A stretch of 21,172 nt of DNA from NCBI GenBank assembly GCA_002298545.1, contig DBKQ01000063.1, positions 1 through 21,172 of the forward strand, given 5' to 3'. Origin of the DNA: Prevotella sp. UBA746. GTDB lineage: Bacteria > Bacteroidota > Bacteroidia > Bacteroidales > Bacteroidaceae. How positions within the stretch are numbered: position 1 is the stretch's first letter; each line of letters starts with the position of its first letter. The notes beneath the pieces are model-generated. The model ran no database searches and was not told the DNA's origin. It was given only the letters and a program-made list of their open reading frames with translations. The translations under genes were made by a program, and so were the position numbers. This document shows positions 7,774-14,600 of the stretch, one piece after another.

Positions 7774-8312
7774 CAGCCAAAGATTTTCTCCCACTCCCTG
7801 AACCTCTCCAGTCCGTCGTCACCAAATTTGGCAATGCTCCTTTCCACCTTTTCTATAGGTTTCTCAATGTCGAGATGCGTCTTCGAGAAAAACTTGTCGG
7901 CATAGCAGATAAGTTTTTCTTCCAGCGTTTCTGGAAGGAAGTTGCGGTGGGGCAACGGCAGGTTCTGACTCTCGATATCGTGTAGCGACAGTCCGGCACC
8001 TGTATGCCGCTCGCAGACACGGGCATGGCGGGGCATTCCCTCCTGTCGGAGCATCTCTGCACCGAGGATACCATGACAGATATACGGTTGCGTGCCGAAA
8101 CACTTAATGCCCGGAGCGTCGGTCTTTATGATGCCGATGTCGTGGAGCATTGCTGCCTCTTCTACAAACTGTCGGTCGATGTTCAGTTCGGGATGTAACG
8201 AAACAATCTGCAGCGCCTTATGCGCCACAGATTGACTGTGAACGATGAGGATGCGACGCAGGTCGCCCTCCTCACCGTAATATTTGTTTATAATCTCTTC
8301 CCACTTATTCAT
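7773..8312 (-). CDS. HD (HDIG) domain metal-dependent phosphohydrolase-like protein
   Basis: 179-residue soluble protein with a single HD domain. Candidate metal ligands are in order: H25 (VHSQSVA), H57-D58 in MLHDIGI, H80 (CHGILGAEML), H103 and D139 (CYADKF). HD proteins usually hydrolyse phosphomonoesters or nucleotides; this substrate is not known. I prefer the ATG at 8312 (MNKWEEIINKYYG), which overlaps the end of the upstream carboxyltransferase gene by 8 bases. The alternative at 8333 adds seven residues of unlikely character. The stop overlaps the MgtC-like start by one base, so the three genes are translationally linked. Cys-rich or helical extra domains are absent; the tail after 150 is a short amphipathic helix. 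Confidence 0.9.
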   Translation of the reverse strand: MNKWEEIINKYYGEEGDLRRILIVHSQSVAHKALQIVSLHPELNIDRQFVEEAAMLHDIGIIKTDAPGIKCFGTQPYICHGILGAEMLRQEGMPRHARVCERHTGAGLSLHDIESQNLPLPHRNFLPETLEEKLICYADKFFSKTHLDIEKPIEKVERSIAKFGDDGLERFREWEKIFG

Positions 8313-10080
8313 GGTCGCGCTCAATATATCCAATCACGTCGCCGCGGTTAATCTTAGAGCCCTGCTTTGCAGTAATCTCCACGAGTTTTCCGCCGAGGCA
8401 TGCAGGAACAGGAACAAACTGTCCCCATGGAGCCTGTATGTAGCAGAAGGTTTCGCCCTCTTTGTATTGCTGACCGATAAATGGCTCTACGCATGGAGCA
8501 CATTCGCCGCCGCCCTGGAACTCGAAGAATACCTGTCCCTTGACCGGTGCGACGATAGCGTCTGCCTTGGCATGCTTGAATGCCGCCAACTCCTCTGGAG
8601 TGAGCGTGCTGCCAAGCTTAGCGTCTTTAGCCTTCTGCAAGTCGGCGAGGAAACGTTTCTTGGCGATACCGCTCTTATAGTCGCGATACTGCTCCGGGTG
8701 CATGGCGAGCTCGAATAGCTCCTCATTGTCCTTTCCGTAGTTCCATCCGTTCTCGTCCATCTCCTTCTTGAAGTCGTCGAGAGCATTTGGAATAAGCGTG
8801 TGAGGGTCGGCATCCGTAAACTCTCTGCCCTGCTTCTTTGCCAGTTCCACAATCTCCGGGTCGAGCTTGCCAGGGAGTTTTCCGCTCTTGCCCAGAATCA
8901 TTCCCCACATGGAGTCGTCCATCATCACGAAGCGTCCCTTGCCCTGAGCCATGGTGAGAAGGTTCATAAGGGCGATGTTCTTGACATACTGTGAGAACGG
9001 TGTTACCAATGGAGGATATCCAACGCGTGGCCATACATAAGCCACCTCGTTGAACAATTTAACGAGCATCTCGTCGGTGTTGTATTCCGGTTTTCCTTTT
9101 GAGCGGAGTATAGAATTTATAGAACGGTGGATTCCAGCAAGGTCTGCCATCATACTTCCCATCATTCCTCCAGGCAGTCCGCAGCCAAGGAGCAGCGAAC
9201 TCATAATCTTGTTGCCCGGGTTGATGAAGTAGCCCAGCCACTCGTCGATAAACTCCTGAGTGAGGTGGCGCGCCTCCATATAAGCGTTCATGTCAATCTC
9301 CGGCACGTCGAAGCCTTCGTTCTTCAGCATGCTCTGCACGGAGATGATGTCTGGATGCACCTTACCCCACGACAGTGGCTCGATGGCGGTATCGATAACG
9401 TCGGCACCGTTGTTGCACACCTCAAGGATAGAAGCCATCGACAGTCCTGGTCCAGAGTGTCCGTGATACTGTATGATGATGTCCGGATGGTTAGTCTTGA
9501 TCATTTTTGTCAGTTTGCCGAGCATTGCCGGCTGACCGATTCCCGCCATATCCTTCAGGCATATTTCTGTTGCGCCGGCAGCAATGAGCTTGTCGGCAAT
9601 GTCTGAATAATATTCTGCTGTATGGATAGGTGATGTGGTGATACAGAGTGTAGCCTGTGGCGTCATGCCAGCCTCGAGCGCCCACTTGATGCTCGGTATG
9701 ATATTGCGCACATCGTTGAGACCGCAGAAGATACGGGTGATGTCAACGCCCTGTGCGTGTTTCACCTTATACTGCAAGGCTCTCACATCATCCGGCACCG
9801 GATACATACGCAGAGCATTGAGTCCACGGTCGAGCATGTGTGTCTTGATACCTACTTCATTAAACGGCTTGCAGAAGGCTCTCACAGCCTCGTTTGGATT
9901 TTCGCCGGCGAGCAGGTTCACTTGTTCAAAAGCTCCACCGTTGGTTTCAACACGGGAGAAGCATCCCATCTTGATGATTACCGGAGCGATGCGCTCTAAT
10001 TGATCCTTGCGTGGCTGGAACTTGCCTGAAGACTGCCACATGTCTCTGTAGACGAGACTGAACTGGATTTTCTTTTTCAT
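8305..10080 (-). CDS. Oxaloacetate decarboxylase alpha/pyruvate carboxylase B-like carboxyltransferase with degenerate biotinyl domain
   Basis: 591-residue homologue of biotin-dependent carboxyltransferases (OadA/PycB). The TIM-barrel half (about 5-290) keeps the metal site: D13 in YRDMWQS (the RDxHQS motif with H changed to W), K176 in LKDMAG, and H206/H208 in YHGHSGPG. The middle (about 300-480) matches the conserved carboxylase domain, with MGSMMADL and TPFSQYVKN. A biotinyl/lipoyl-like fold follows at about 508-588 (APVKGQV ... INRGDVIGYI). Where the biotin motif AMKM should stand, the sequence reads YIQAPWGQFVPVPA, with no lysine. The protein therefore cannot be biotinylated at the usual site, and either uses a separate biotin carrier or has another role. 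It is first in an operon with HD and MgtC genes. Annotation pipelines would call it oadA or pycB. Confidence 0.88.
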   Translation of the reverse strand: MKKKIQFSLVYRDMWQSSGKFQPRKDQLERIAPVIIKMGCFSRVETNGGAFEQVNLLAGENPNEAVRAFCKPFNEVGIKTHMLDRGLNALRMYPVPDDVRALQYKVKHAQGVDITRIFCGLNDVRNIIPSIKWALEAGMTPQATLCITTSPIHTAEYYSDIADKLIAAGATEICLKDMAGIGQPAMLGKLTKMIKTNHPDIIIQYHGHSGPGLSMASILEVCNNGADVIDTAIEPLSWGKVHPDIISVQSMLKNEGFDVPEIDMNAYMEARHLTQEFIDEWLGYFINPGNKIMSSLLLGCGLPGGMMGSMMADLAGIHRSINSILRSKGKPEYNTDEMLVKLFNEVAYVWPRVGYPPLVTPFSQYVKNIALMNLLTMAQGKGRFVMMDDSMWGMILGKSGKLPGKLDPEIVELAKKQGREFTDADPHTLIPNALDDFKKEMDENGWNYGKDNEELFELAMHPEQYRDYKSGIAKKRFLADLQKAKDAKLGSTLTPEELAAFKHAKADAIVAPVKGQVFFEFQGGGECAPCVEPFIGQQYKEGETFCYIQAPWGQFVPVPACLGGKLVEITAKQGSKINRGDVIGYIERDHE

Positions 10081-10184
10081 TTCATCTTCGATTTAAAGCG
10101 TAACAGGCTACACAGAGCGGGACATTCAAAAAACTTGCAGCTTTCTCATCCCGCTGAACAGTCTGCTGCGTGTGTTTACGAGTG

Positions 10185-10192
10185 CAAAAGTA
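10185..10192 (-). promoter_or_regulatory. Candidate -7 element for the carboxyltransferase-HD-mgtC operon
   Basis: Minus-strand TACTTTTG (CAAAAGTA on plus, 10185-10192), an exact TAnnTTTG match. The -33 region is poor. Transcription would start near 10178, giving a leader of about 95 bases. That leader contains a 7-bp stem AGCGGGA (10116-10122) with TCCCGCT (10149-10155), of unknown function. Confidence 0.55.
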
Positions 10193-10291
10193 GTGTTTTT
10201 TGCCGAATAAACTAAATTATAAGCGAAAAAACTATCCTGTCCGTCATTTTAGCATGAATTTATTTTACAATTCGCTTCACCTATATTCACT

Positions 10292-10318
10292 ATGACAATT
10301 CAAGTTGTCAAATGTCAT
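10292..10318. promoter_or_regulatory. Operator-like dyad in the divergent region
   Basis: TGACAA (10293-10298) and TTGTCA (10305-10310) form a perfect 6-bp dyad with a 6-base centre. A second arm TGTCAT (10313-10318) also pairs with ATGACA (10292-10297). It could be a regulator site for either neighbour. A run of T follows at 10320-10326, so a weak hairpin of another kind is also possible. Confidence 0.3.
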
Positions 10319-10381
10319 GTTTTTTTATAAGAACCTCCCGCTTTGCAATTTGAAGATAGTTTTCATTACACTCTATTTCCT

Positions 10382-10437
10382 TTTGTGTAAAAATAAATGG
10401 ATAAATTTGCATGTATGAAGATTAAAACGTATTTTTG
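10382..10437 (+). promoter_or_regulatory. Promoter region of the lipoprotein gene
   Basis: The best match is TTTG (10406-10409), 20 bases, then TATTTTTG (10430-10437), an exact -33/-7 pair. A second candidate, TAAATTTG (10402-10409), has a TTTG only 16 bases upstream (10382-10385). Both lie on or after the upstream in-frame ATG at 10397, which supports translation starting at 10472. Confidence 0.65.
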
Positions 10438-10471
10438 TATTCCAATTTATAAAAAGGAGAAATATTACGAA

Positions 10472-11227
10472 ATGAACATAAAAAGATTATTGCCGATAGC
10501 CGTCATTGCGGCACTCATTTTTGCCGCATGTGGCGGAAACAAAAAAGGAAACGACAGTGTACAGGTGGTGAAAGATGTGCGACTGCCGGGAGATTCAACT
10601 TTCTACGGACTTGCTTGCGACGGATGCACAGACTCGGTGCTCGTGGTATTGCCGTCGGACGACAGCGACCCTATCAAGTTTAATATTATCGAGGCAATGC
10701 GCAGCCATAAAGTGTTCGGACGACCGAAAATCGGAGATATGATGGCGGTGGTTATCGATAAGCAGAACAAACACAAGGCGGATATGGTGATTGACCTTGA
10801 GGAACTGAAGGGTACATGGGTATATCTGTCGATGCCGAAGATTCGCAAACAAGGACCCGTTGCCGGCAAACCGATGGCGATGGCAAAGCCTGACCCGGAG
10901 CGCGACTCTATGATGAAGGCTATGATGGTGCCGATAGAACAGGGATTCAAGATAAAGAAAAACTATCAGATGGAACCTGTGGGACTGCAGTATAGCTCAA
11001 CGAGTCTTGACGGCGACACGCCGTTGGAGTATCCTCAGGTGAAATACTACAAGGAGTGGAATATCCTTAACGGAAAGCTGGTTCTTACTGAGGGCACTAT
11101 AGAAATCGGTCACCGCAAGCGCAAAAAGGCTCGTCCGGCAAGAGATACCGTTGACATTGTGCTTATGATGAAAGATTCTTTGCAACTGAAATTCAAGAAC
11201 GGAATAAAAAGCTATTACAGGAAGTAA
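10472..11227 (+). CDS. Putative lipoprotein of unknown function (lipocalin-like?)
   Basis: 251-residue predicted lipoprotein. The N-terminus is a clear lipoprotein signal: basic MNIKR, a hydrophobic stretch, then the lipobox FAAC with C20 as the lipidated residue, followed by GGNKKGNDS. The mature part is mostly strands, with two CDGCTDS-like cysteines at about 48-51 and a KPMAMAKPDPERDSMMKAMM helix in the middle. The C-terminus is a basic RKRKKARPARDTVDIVLMM and ends in YYRK. Alternating strand patterns suggest a lipocalin-like barrel of the kind seen in many Bacteroidales lipoproteins, but I do not recognise the family. The start at 10472 has AGGAGA 11 bases upstream; the longer frame from 10397 is rejected because its ATG overlaps the promoter and would bury the lipobox. 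Confidence 0.8.
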   Translation: MNIKRLLPIAVIAALIFAACGGNKKGNDSVQVVKDVRLPGDSTFYGLACDGCTDSVLVVLPSDDSDPIKFNIIEAMRSHKVFGRPKIGDMMAVVIDKQNKHKADMVIDLEELKGTWVYLSMPKIRKQGPVAGKPMAMAKPDPERDSMMKAMMVPIEQGFKIKKNYQMEPVGLQYSSTSLDGDTPLEYPQVKYYKEWNILNGKLVLTEGTIEIGHRKRKKARPARDTVDIVLMMKDSLQLKFKNGIKSYYRK

Positions 11228-11262
11228 TCGAAAACGTTACGAATTCAGTATGAGTAGAAAAT

Positions 11263-11314
11263 AAAAAAAACGTGTGGAATGTTTATTGTGTATTTACATT
11301 CCACACGCTTTTTT
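11263..11314. terminator. Bidirectional terminator between the lipoprotein gene and pepD
   Basis: Perfect 12-bp inverted repeat CGTGTGGAATGT (11271-11282) and ACATTCCACACG (11296-11307). A run of eight A precedes it (11263-11270) and CTTTTTT follows, so it terminates transcripts from both convergent genes. Confidence 0.93.
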
Positions 11315-11334
11315 GTATGTTTGTATCTGTCTTT

Positions 11335-12792
11335 TTATTTTGCAGGAATCTCCTCAAGAGTTCTTACGAGCAAATCCCAGAACTTTGGAACTGTAGCCCA
11401 CAGGCAACGCTCGTTAGGAGTATGCGGAGAGCGGAGCGTAGGACCGAACGAACAGATGTCGAGACCTGGATATTTGCTCAGGATGATACTGCACTCAAGT
11501 CCGGCATGAACAACCTCAACCGTAGGCTCGTTGCCAAACAGCTCGTTGTATATGCGGCGCATCTCCTTGATGAGTTCACTGTCTGGATTTGGATCCCAAC
11601 CGCCATATTCACCGCTGAACTCCACCTTCATGCCTGCCATGCTGAAGCAGCTTGCCAGTGAAGTACCGATTTCAGCCTTCACGCTTTCGCTCGAACTGCG
11701 GGCGAGAATCTTCACGGCAGCCTTTCCGCCCTCGATGTCAACGATGGCAAGGTTTGAAGAAGTCTCCACGATGTTCGGGATTGATGGGATATAGCGCCAT
11801 ACACCGTTGTGGGCAGCATAGATGGCATCAACGAGATTGTCTTGTATCTCTTGTGGAACTTCAGTAGCAGGCAACTCCACATCCTTCACGATAACGTCAA
11901 TTTCATTCTCGATACCCTTGAATTCTGTATTGAAATCCTCTTTATAGTCGGCAGCCAGAGCAAGGAAGTCCTCCTTGTTCTCCTTAGGCATAGTGAGAAC
12001 GGCAGTAGCCTCAAATGGGATGGCATTGCGCATGTTGCCGCCGTGCCAAGAAGCCAGACGTGCATCGTCGTCGCTGATAGCCTCGCGAACAATGCGAACC
12101 AGCATCTTATTGGCATTTCCTCTGCCAAGACCAATCTCCAGTCCTGAGTGTCCGCCCTTCAGTCCCTTTACGGTAACAGCTACGGCGATATCCTCCTTGT
12201 CGGTCTCTACCTCTTTATAATCGAGAGTTGCAGTGATGTCAACACCACCTGCACTACCGATAATCAGTTGACCTTCATCCTCTGTATCGAGATTGAGCAG
12301 AATCTCGCCTGTCAGTTCTCCTTCAGGCAGATCATTGGCTCCATACATTCCAGTCTCCTCATCGGCAGTGATGAGAGCCTCCAGCGGTCCGTGTTTAAGA
12401 GTCTTGTCCTCCATAACAGCCATGATGGCAGCCACGCCGATACCGTCGTCAGCACCGAGAGTAGTGCCTTTAGCCTTCACCCATTCGCCGTCGATCCAAG
12501 TCTCGATAGGGTCTGTCTCGAAGTTATGGTTGCTCTTCGGGTCCTTCTGCGGCACCATATCCATGTGAGCCTGCATGATAGCCGTCTTGCGGTTCTCCAT
12601 ACCCGGAGTGGCAGGCTTACGCATTACGATGTTTCCGGCAGGGTCTTTGAAAGCCTCTATGCCAGCGCGTTTAGCAAACTCGAGCAAGAACTCGCGCACT
12701 TTATCCAAATGACCTGATGGGCGTGGCACTTGTGTCAGCTCATCAAAATTTCTCCAGAGAGCCTCTGGTTTAAGATTTCTGATTTCACTCAT
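11335..12792 (-). CDS. pepD: Beta-Ala-His/Xaa-His dipeptidase (aminoacyl-histidine dipeptidase)
   Basis: Cytosolic M20-family zinc dipeptidase that cleaves Xaa-His dipeptides such as carnosine, with broader dipeptide activity in the family. 485 residues, the normal PepD length. Metal and catalytic residues are all present: HMD at 76-78, D115 in LGADDGIG, E145/E146 in TADEETG, D169 in LNLDTEDEG, and H457 in RSPHTPNE. The lid domain has KGGHSGLEIG with H215. The ATG at 12792 gives the family-typical MSEIRNLKPEALW start. It lies 13 bases behind the flippase-like gene and probably shares its promoter. The 3' end runs into a strong bidirectional terminator. Confidence 0.96.
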   Translation of the reverse strand: MSEIRNLKPEALWRNFDELTQVPRPSGHLDKVREFLLEFAKRAGIEAFKDPAGNIVMRKPATPGMENRKTAIMQAHMDMVPQKDPKSNHNFETDPIETWIDGEWVKAKGTTLGADDGIGVAAIMAVMEDKTLKHGPLEALITADEETGMYGANDLPEGELTGEILLNLDTEDEGQLIIGSAGGVDITATLDYKEVETDKEDIAVAVTVKGLKGGHSGLEIGLGRGNANKMLVRIVREAISDDDARLASWHGGNMRNAIPFEATAVLTMPKENKEDFLALAADYKEDFNTEFKGIENEIDVIVKDVELPATEVPQEIQDNLVDAIYAAHNGVWRYIPSIPNIVETSSNLAIVDIEGGKAAVKILARSSSESVKAEIGTSLASCFSMAGMKVEFSGEYGGWDPNPDSELIKEMRRIYNELFGNEPTVEVVHAGLECSIILSKYPGLDICSFGPTLRSPHTPNERCLWATVPKFWDLLVRTLEEIPAK

Positions 12793-12805
12793 AGTATTAC
12801 TTTAT

Positions 12806-13828
12806 TTATGAATTTGTGATTTTTTTCTTTTTCATTCCTATAGCTATCCATGCCCCAACACCCAACAGAATTACGAGCATAGTCTGTATCGTATGCACGA
12901 TAAGCACAAACGAGAGAGCCTCGTCTGCAGTAATCTGTTTGCCCCCTATTGCCGTTGCACCATAAAGCAGGAGCATCGTTTTCACGGCAAAGTGCCACGG
13001 ACCGGCACCGTTTGGTGTAGGCACGATAACGGCGATGCTGCCAACGACGAAGGTGGCGAGACCACACATCAGTCCCATGCCCGAGGTGAAGTCAAAACAG
13101 AAGAACGTAAGGTAATAGTGAAGGAAATAGCTACCCCAAATGCCTAATGTCAGTAGGATAAAGAGCGGAATATTCTTCACGTTCTTAAGGGATATCATTC
13201 CTTGCCATATTCCGCTCAGCGTAGCTTTCACCTTATCATATATGGCAAGTCTCTTCAGCAGGAAATGCAATAGGATAATGATTGCCACGGCACAGATTAT
13301 GGTAACGAGATATCCTGTAGCCGAGAAGTTGCCGAGTATGGAGTCAAGACTCGTGCCGGTGCTGAGGAAGAAGCTGTTGAATATTCTCATTTGTGCCAGC
13401 AGCGTTATTCCGGTGATAACCATAACGAGCAGCGTGTCGATGGCACGTTCCGTAACCACCGTCCCCAAAGCCTTCGGAAACGAAACGCCGTCGCATTTGC
13501 TCAATACGCCACAGCGGGTAAACTCGCCGATGCGTGGGATTACAAGACTTGCTGCATAGGATAGGAATATGGAGTTGACACAAGTGGAAAGCCTTGGCTT
13601 TTCGCCCACAGGTTCAAGAGTCTGCCGCCATCTGATACCGCGGAACAGCTGTGCCGTGATTCCGAAAGGCAATGAGAGGAGCATCCAAGTCCAGTCCATG
13701 TCGTGGAGCATGACGTTTTCGATTCGCTTAAAATCGAAGTCGCGGTACATCCAATACAATATTATGCCACCGAGTAGTATCGGCAGCAGCAGCTTTATCG
13801 TGGCTTTTATTATCTTCTTTATTCTCAC
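12806..13828 (-). CDS. Lysylphosphatidylglycerol synthase TM-domain/UPF0104 flippase-like membrane protein
   Basis: 340-residue polytopic membrane protein of the LPG_synthase_TM (UPF0104) family, with about eight hydrophobic helices and no soluble catalytic domain. Visible family features are a basic N-terminus with IKATIKLLLPILLGGIILYWMYRDFDF, LFRGIRWRQTL (about 61-71), SYAASLVIPRIGEFTRCGVLSK with the P-x-R-x-G-E-x-x-R motif, and a late PTPNGAGPWHFAVKTMLLLYG segment. MprF-linked members flip or synthesise aminoacylated lipids; stand-alone members have unclear lipid-transport roles. It leads a two-gene unit with pepD, but I see no functional link between the two. The gene starts at ATG 13828, about 30 bases after a good -7 element. 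Confidence 0.88.
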   Translation of the reverse strand: MRIKKIIKATIKLLLPILLGGIILYWMYRDFDFKRIENVMLHDMDWTWMLLSLPFGITAQLFRGIRWRQTLEPVGEKPRLSTCVNSIFLSYAASLVIPRIGEFTRCGVLSKCDGVSFPKALGTVVTERAIDTLLVMVITGITLLAQMRIFNSFFLSTGTSLDSILGNFSATGYLVTIICAVAIIILLHFLLKRLAIYDKVKATLSGIWQGMISLKNVKNIPLFILLTLGIWGSYFLHYYLTFFCFDFTSGMGLMCGLATFVVGSIAVIVPTPNGAGPWHFAVKTMLLLYGATAIGGKQITADEALSFVLIVHTIQTMLVILLGVGAWIAIGMKKKKITNS

Positions 13829-13859
13829 TTTTTATAAACTTAATGTGTCTATAACGCTG

Positions 13860-13891
13860 CAAAAGTACAATATTTATATAAAATTGTGCAA
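13860..13891 (-). promoter_or_regulatory. Promoter of the flippase-pepD unit
   Basis: On the minus strand: TTG (13889-13891), 21 bases, then TACTTTTG (13860-13867), an exact TAnnTTTG -7 element. The transcript would start near 13853, about 25 bases before the ATG at 13828. Confidence 0.65.
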
Positions 13892-13950
13892 TCGGAATGG
13901 CAGAAATAATGCTTAAATAACATAACAAATGCTTTTTTCTGAGAAAAACA

Positions 13951-13980
13951 TTGTTAAGATATATTTTTTGATTACCTTTA
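13951..13980 (+). promoter_or_regulatory. Weak candidate promoter of ndk
   Basis: TTG (13951-13953), 19 bases, then TACCTTTA (13973-13980), which differs from TAnnTTTG at the last base. It lies 44 bases before the ndk ATG. Confidence 0.35.
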
Positions 13981-14024
13981 CCGAAGAATTATAAACATAT
14001 AATAATATAACGTAAACTTAATCT

Positions 14025-14492
14025 ATGGCTATAGAAAAGACTTTAGTGTTGCTGAAGCCCTGCACTATGCAGCGTGGCTTGGCTGGAGAAATAATCAGTG
14101 TGTTTGAGAAAAAGGGCTTGCAGATATGCGGATTGAAAATGATGCAGCTTGACGATAAAATCCTCAGTGAGCATTATGCGCATCTTGCTGGCAAGGAGTT
14201 CTTCCAGAGAGTGAAAGACTCCATGATGGACACGCCGGTTGTGGCAATGTGTCTGAGTGGTGTGGACGCTGTGGAAACCGTGCGTACTCTTGCTGGTGCC
14301 ACCAATGGCAGAAAGGCTGATCCGGGTACGATACGCGGTCGCTACTGCATGAGTTTTCAAGAGAATATCGTGCATACATCCGACTCGAAGGAGAATGCTG
14401 CTGTTGAGCTGAAGCGTTTCTTCCGTGATGATGAGATATTCGAATGGAAACAGAGTGTGTTCCCGAGTCTGTATGCTTCAGACGAATTCTGA
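14025..14492 (+). CDS. ndk: Nucleoside diphosphate kinase
   Basis: Cytosolic enzyme that passes the gamma phosphate of ATP to other (d)NDPs through a phosphohistidine. 155 residues, within the family range. The active-site histidine is H117 in NIVHTSDS; the substrate-binding K11 is in LVLLKPCTMQRG (usual KPDAVQRG, here diverged at three positions); GTIRGRYCMS (101-110) carries the conserved arginines; LAGATNGRKADPG precedes it. The start MAIEKTLVLLKP is family-typical. The gene stands alone and converges on the GH78 gene across a strong hairpin. The C-terminal extension (WKQSVFPSLYASDEF) is as seen in Bacteroidetes homologues. Confidence 0.97.
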   Translation: MAIEKTLVLLKPCTMQRGLAGEIISVFEKKGLQICGLKMMQLDDKILSEHYAHLAGKEFFQRVKDSMMDTPVVAMCLSGVDAVETVRTLAGATNGRKADPGTIRGRYCMSFQENIVHTSDSKENAAVELKRFFRDDEIFEWKQSVFPSLYASDEF

Positions 14493-14539
14493 TTTTGTTC
14501 TGACGTTTTATTATTTGCAAGACTGATTGGGTGCCTATT

Positions 14540-14582
14540 ATATGATAAAAGCTTCGCCACAATGGCGAAGCTTTTATCATAT
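14540..14582. terminator. Bidirectional terminator between ndk and the GH78 gene
   Basis: Perfect 20-bp inverted repeat around a 3-base loop. The arms are 14540-14559 and 14563-14582, with core AAAAGCTTCGCCA-CAA-TGGCGAAGCTTTT. The A and T runs lie in the stem, so it works in both directions for the convergent genes. Confidence 0.93.
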
Positions 14583-14600
14583 CTATATTCTGTAGAAAAT

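Larger units (their letters stand above)
10081..10471. other. Divergent intergenic region, 391 bases, no gene
   Basis: Separates the carboxyltransferase operon (minus) from the lipoprotein gene (plus). It holds promoter elements for both directions, a 7-bp GC stem in the minus-strand leader, and a dyad TGACAA-N6-TTGTCA at 10293-10310. I see no convincing open reading frame or RNA gene. Confidence 0.7.

Noticed and set aside
10397..10471. Upstream in-frame start for the lipoprotein gene (25 extra residues)
   Set aside because: The ATG overlaps the promoter -7 region, and the extension would place the lipobox internally. The ATG at 10472 has AGGAGA upstream and a classic lipoprotein signal.
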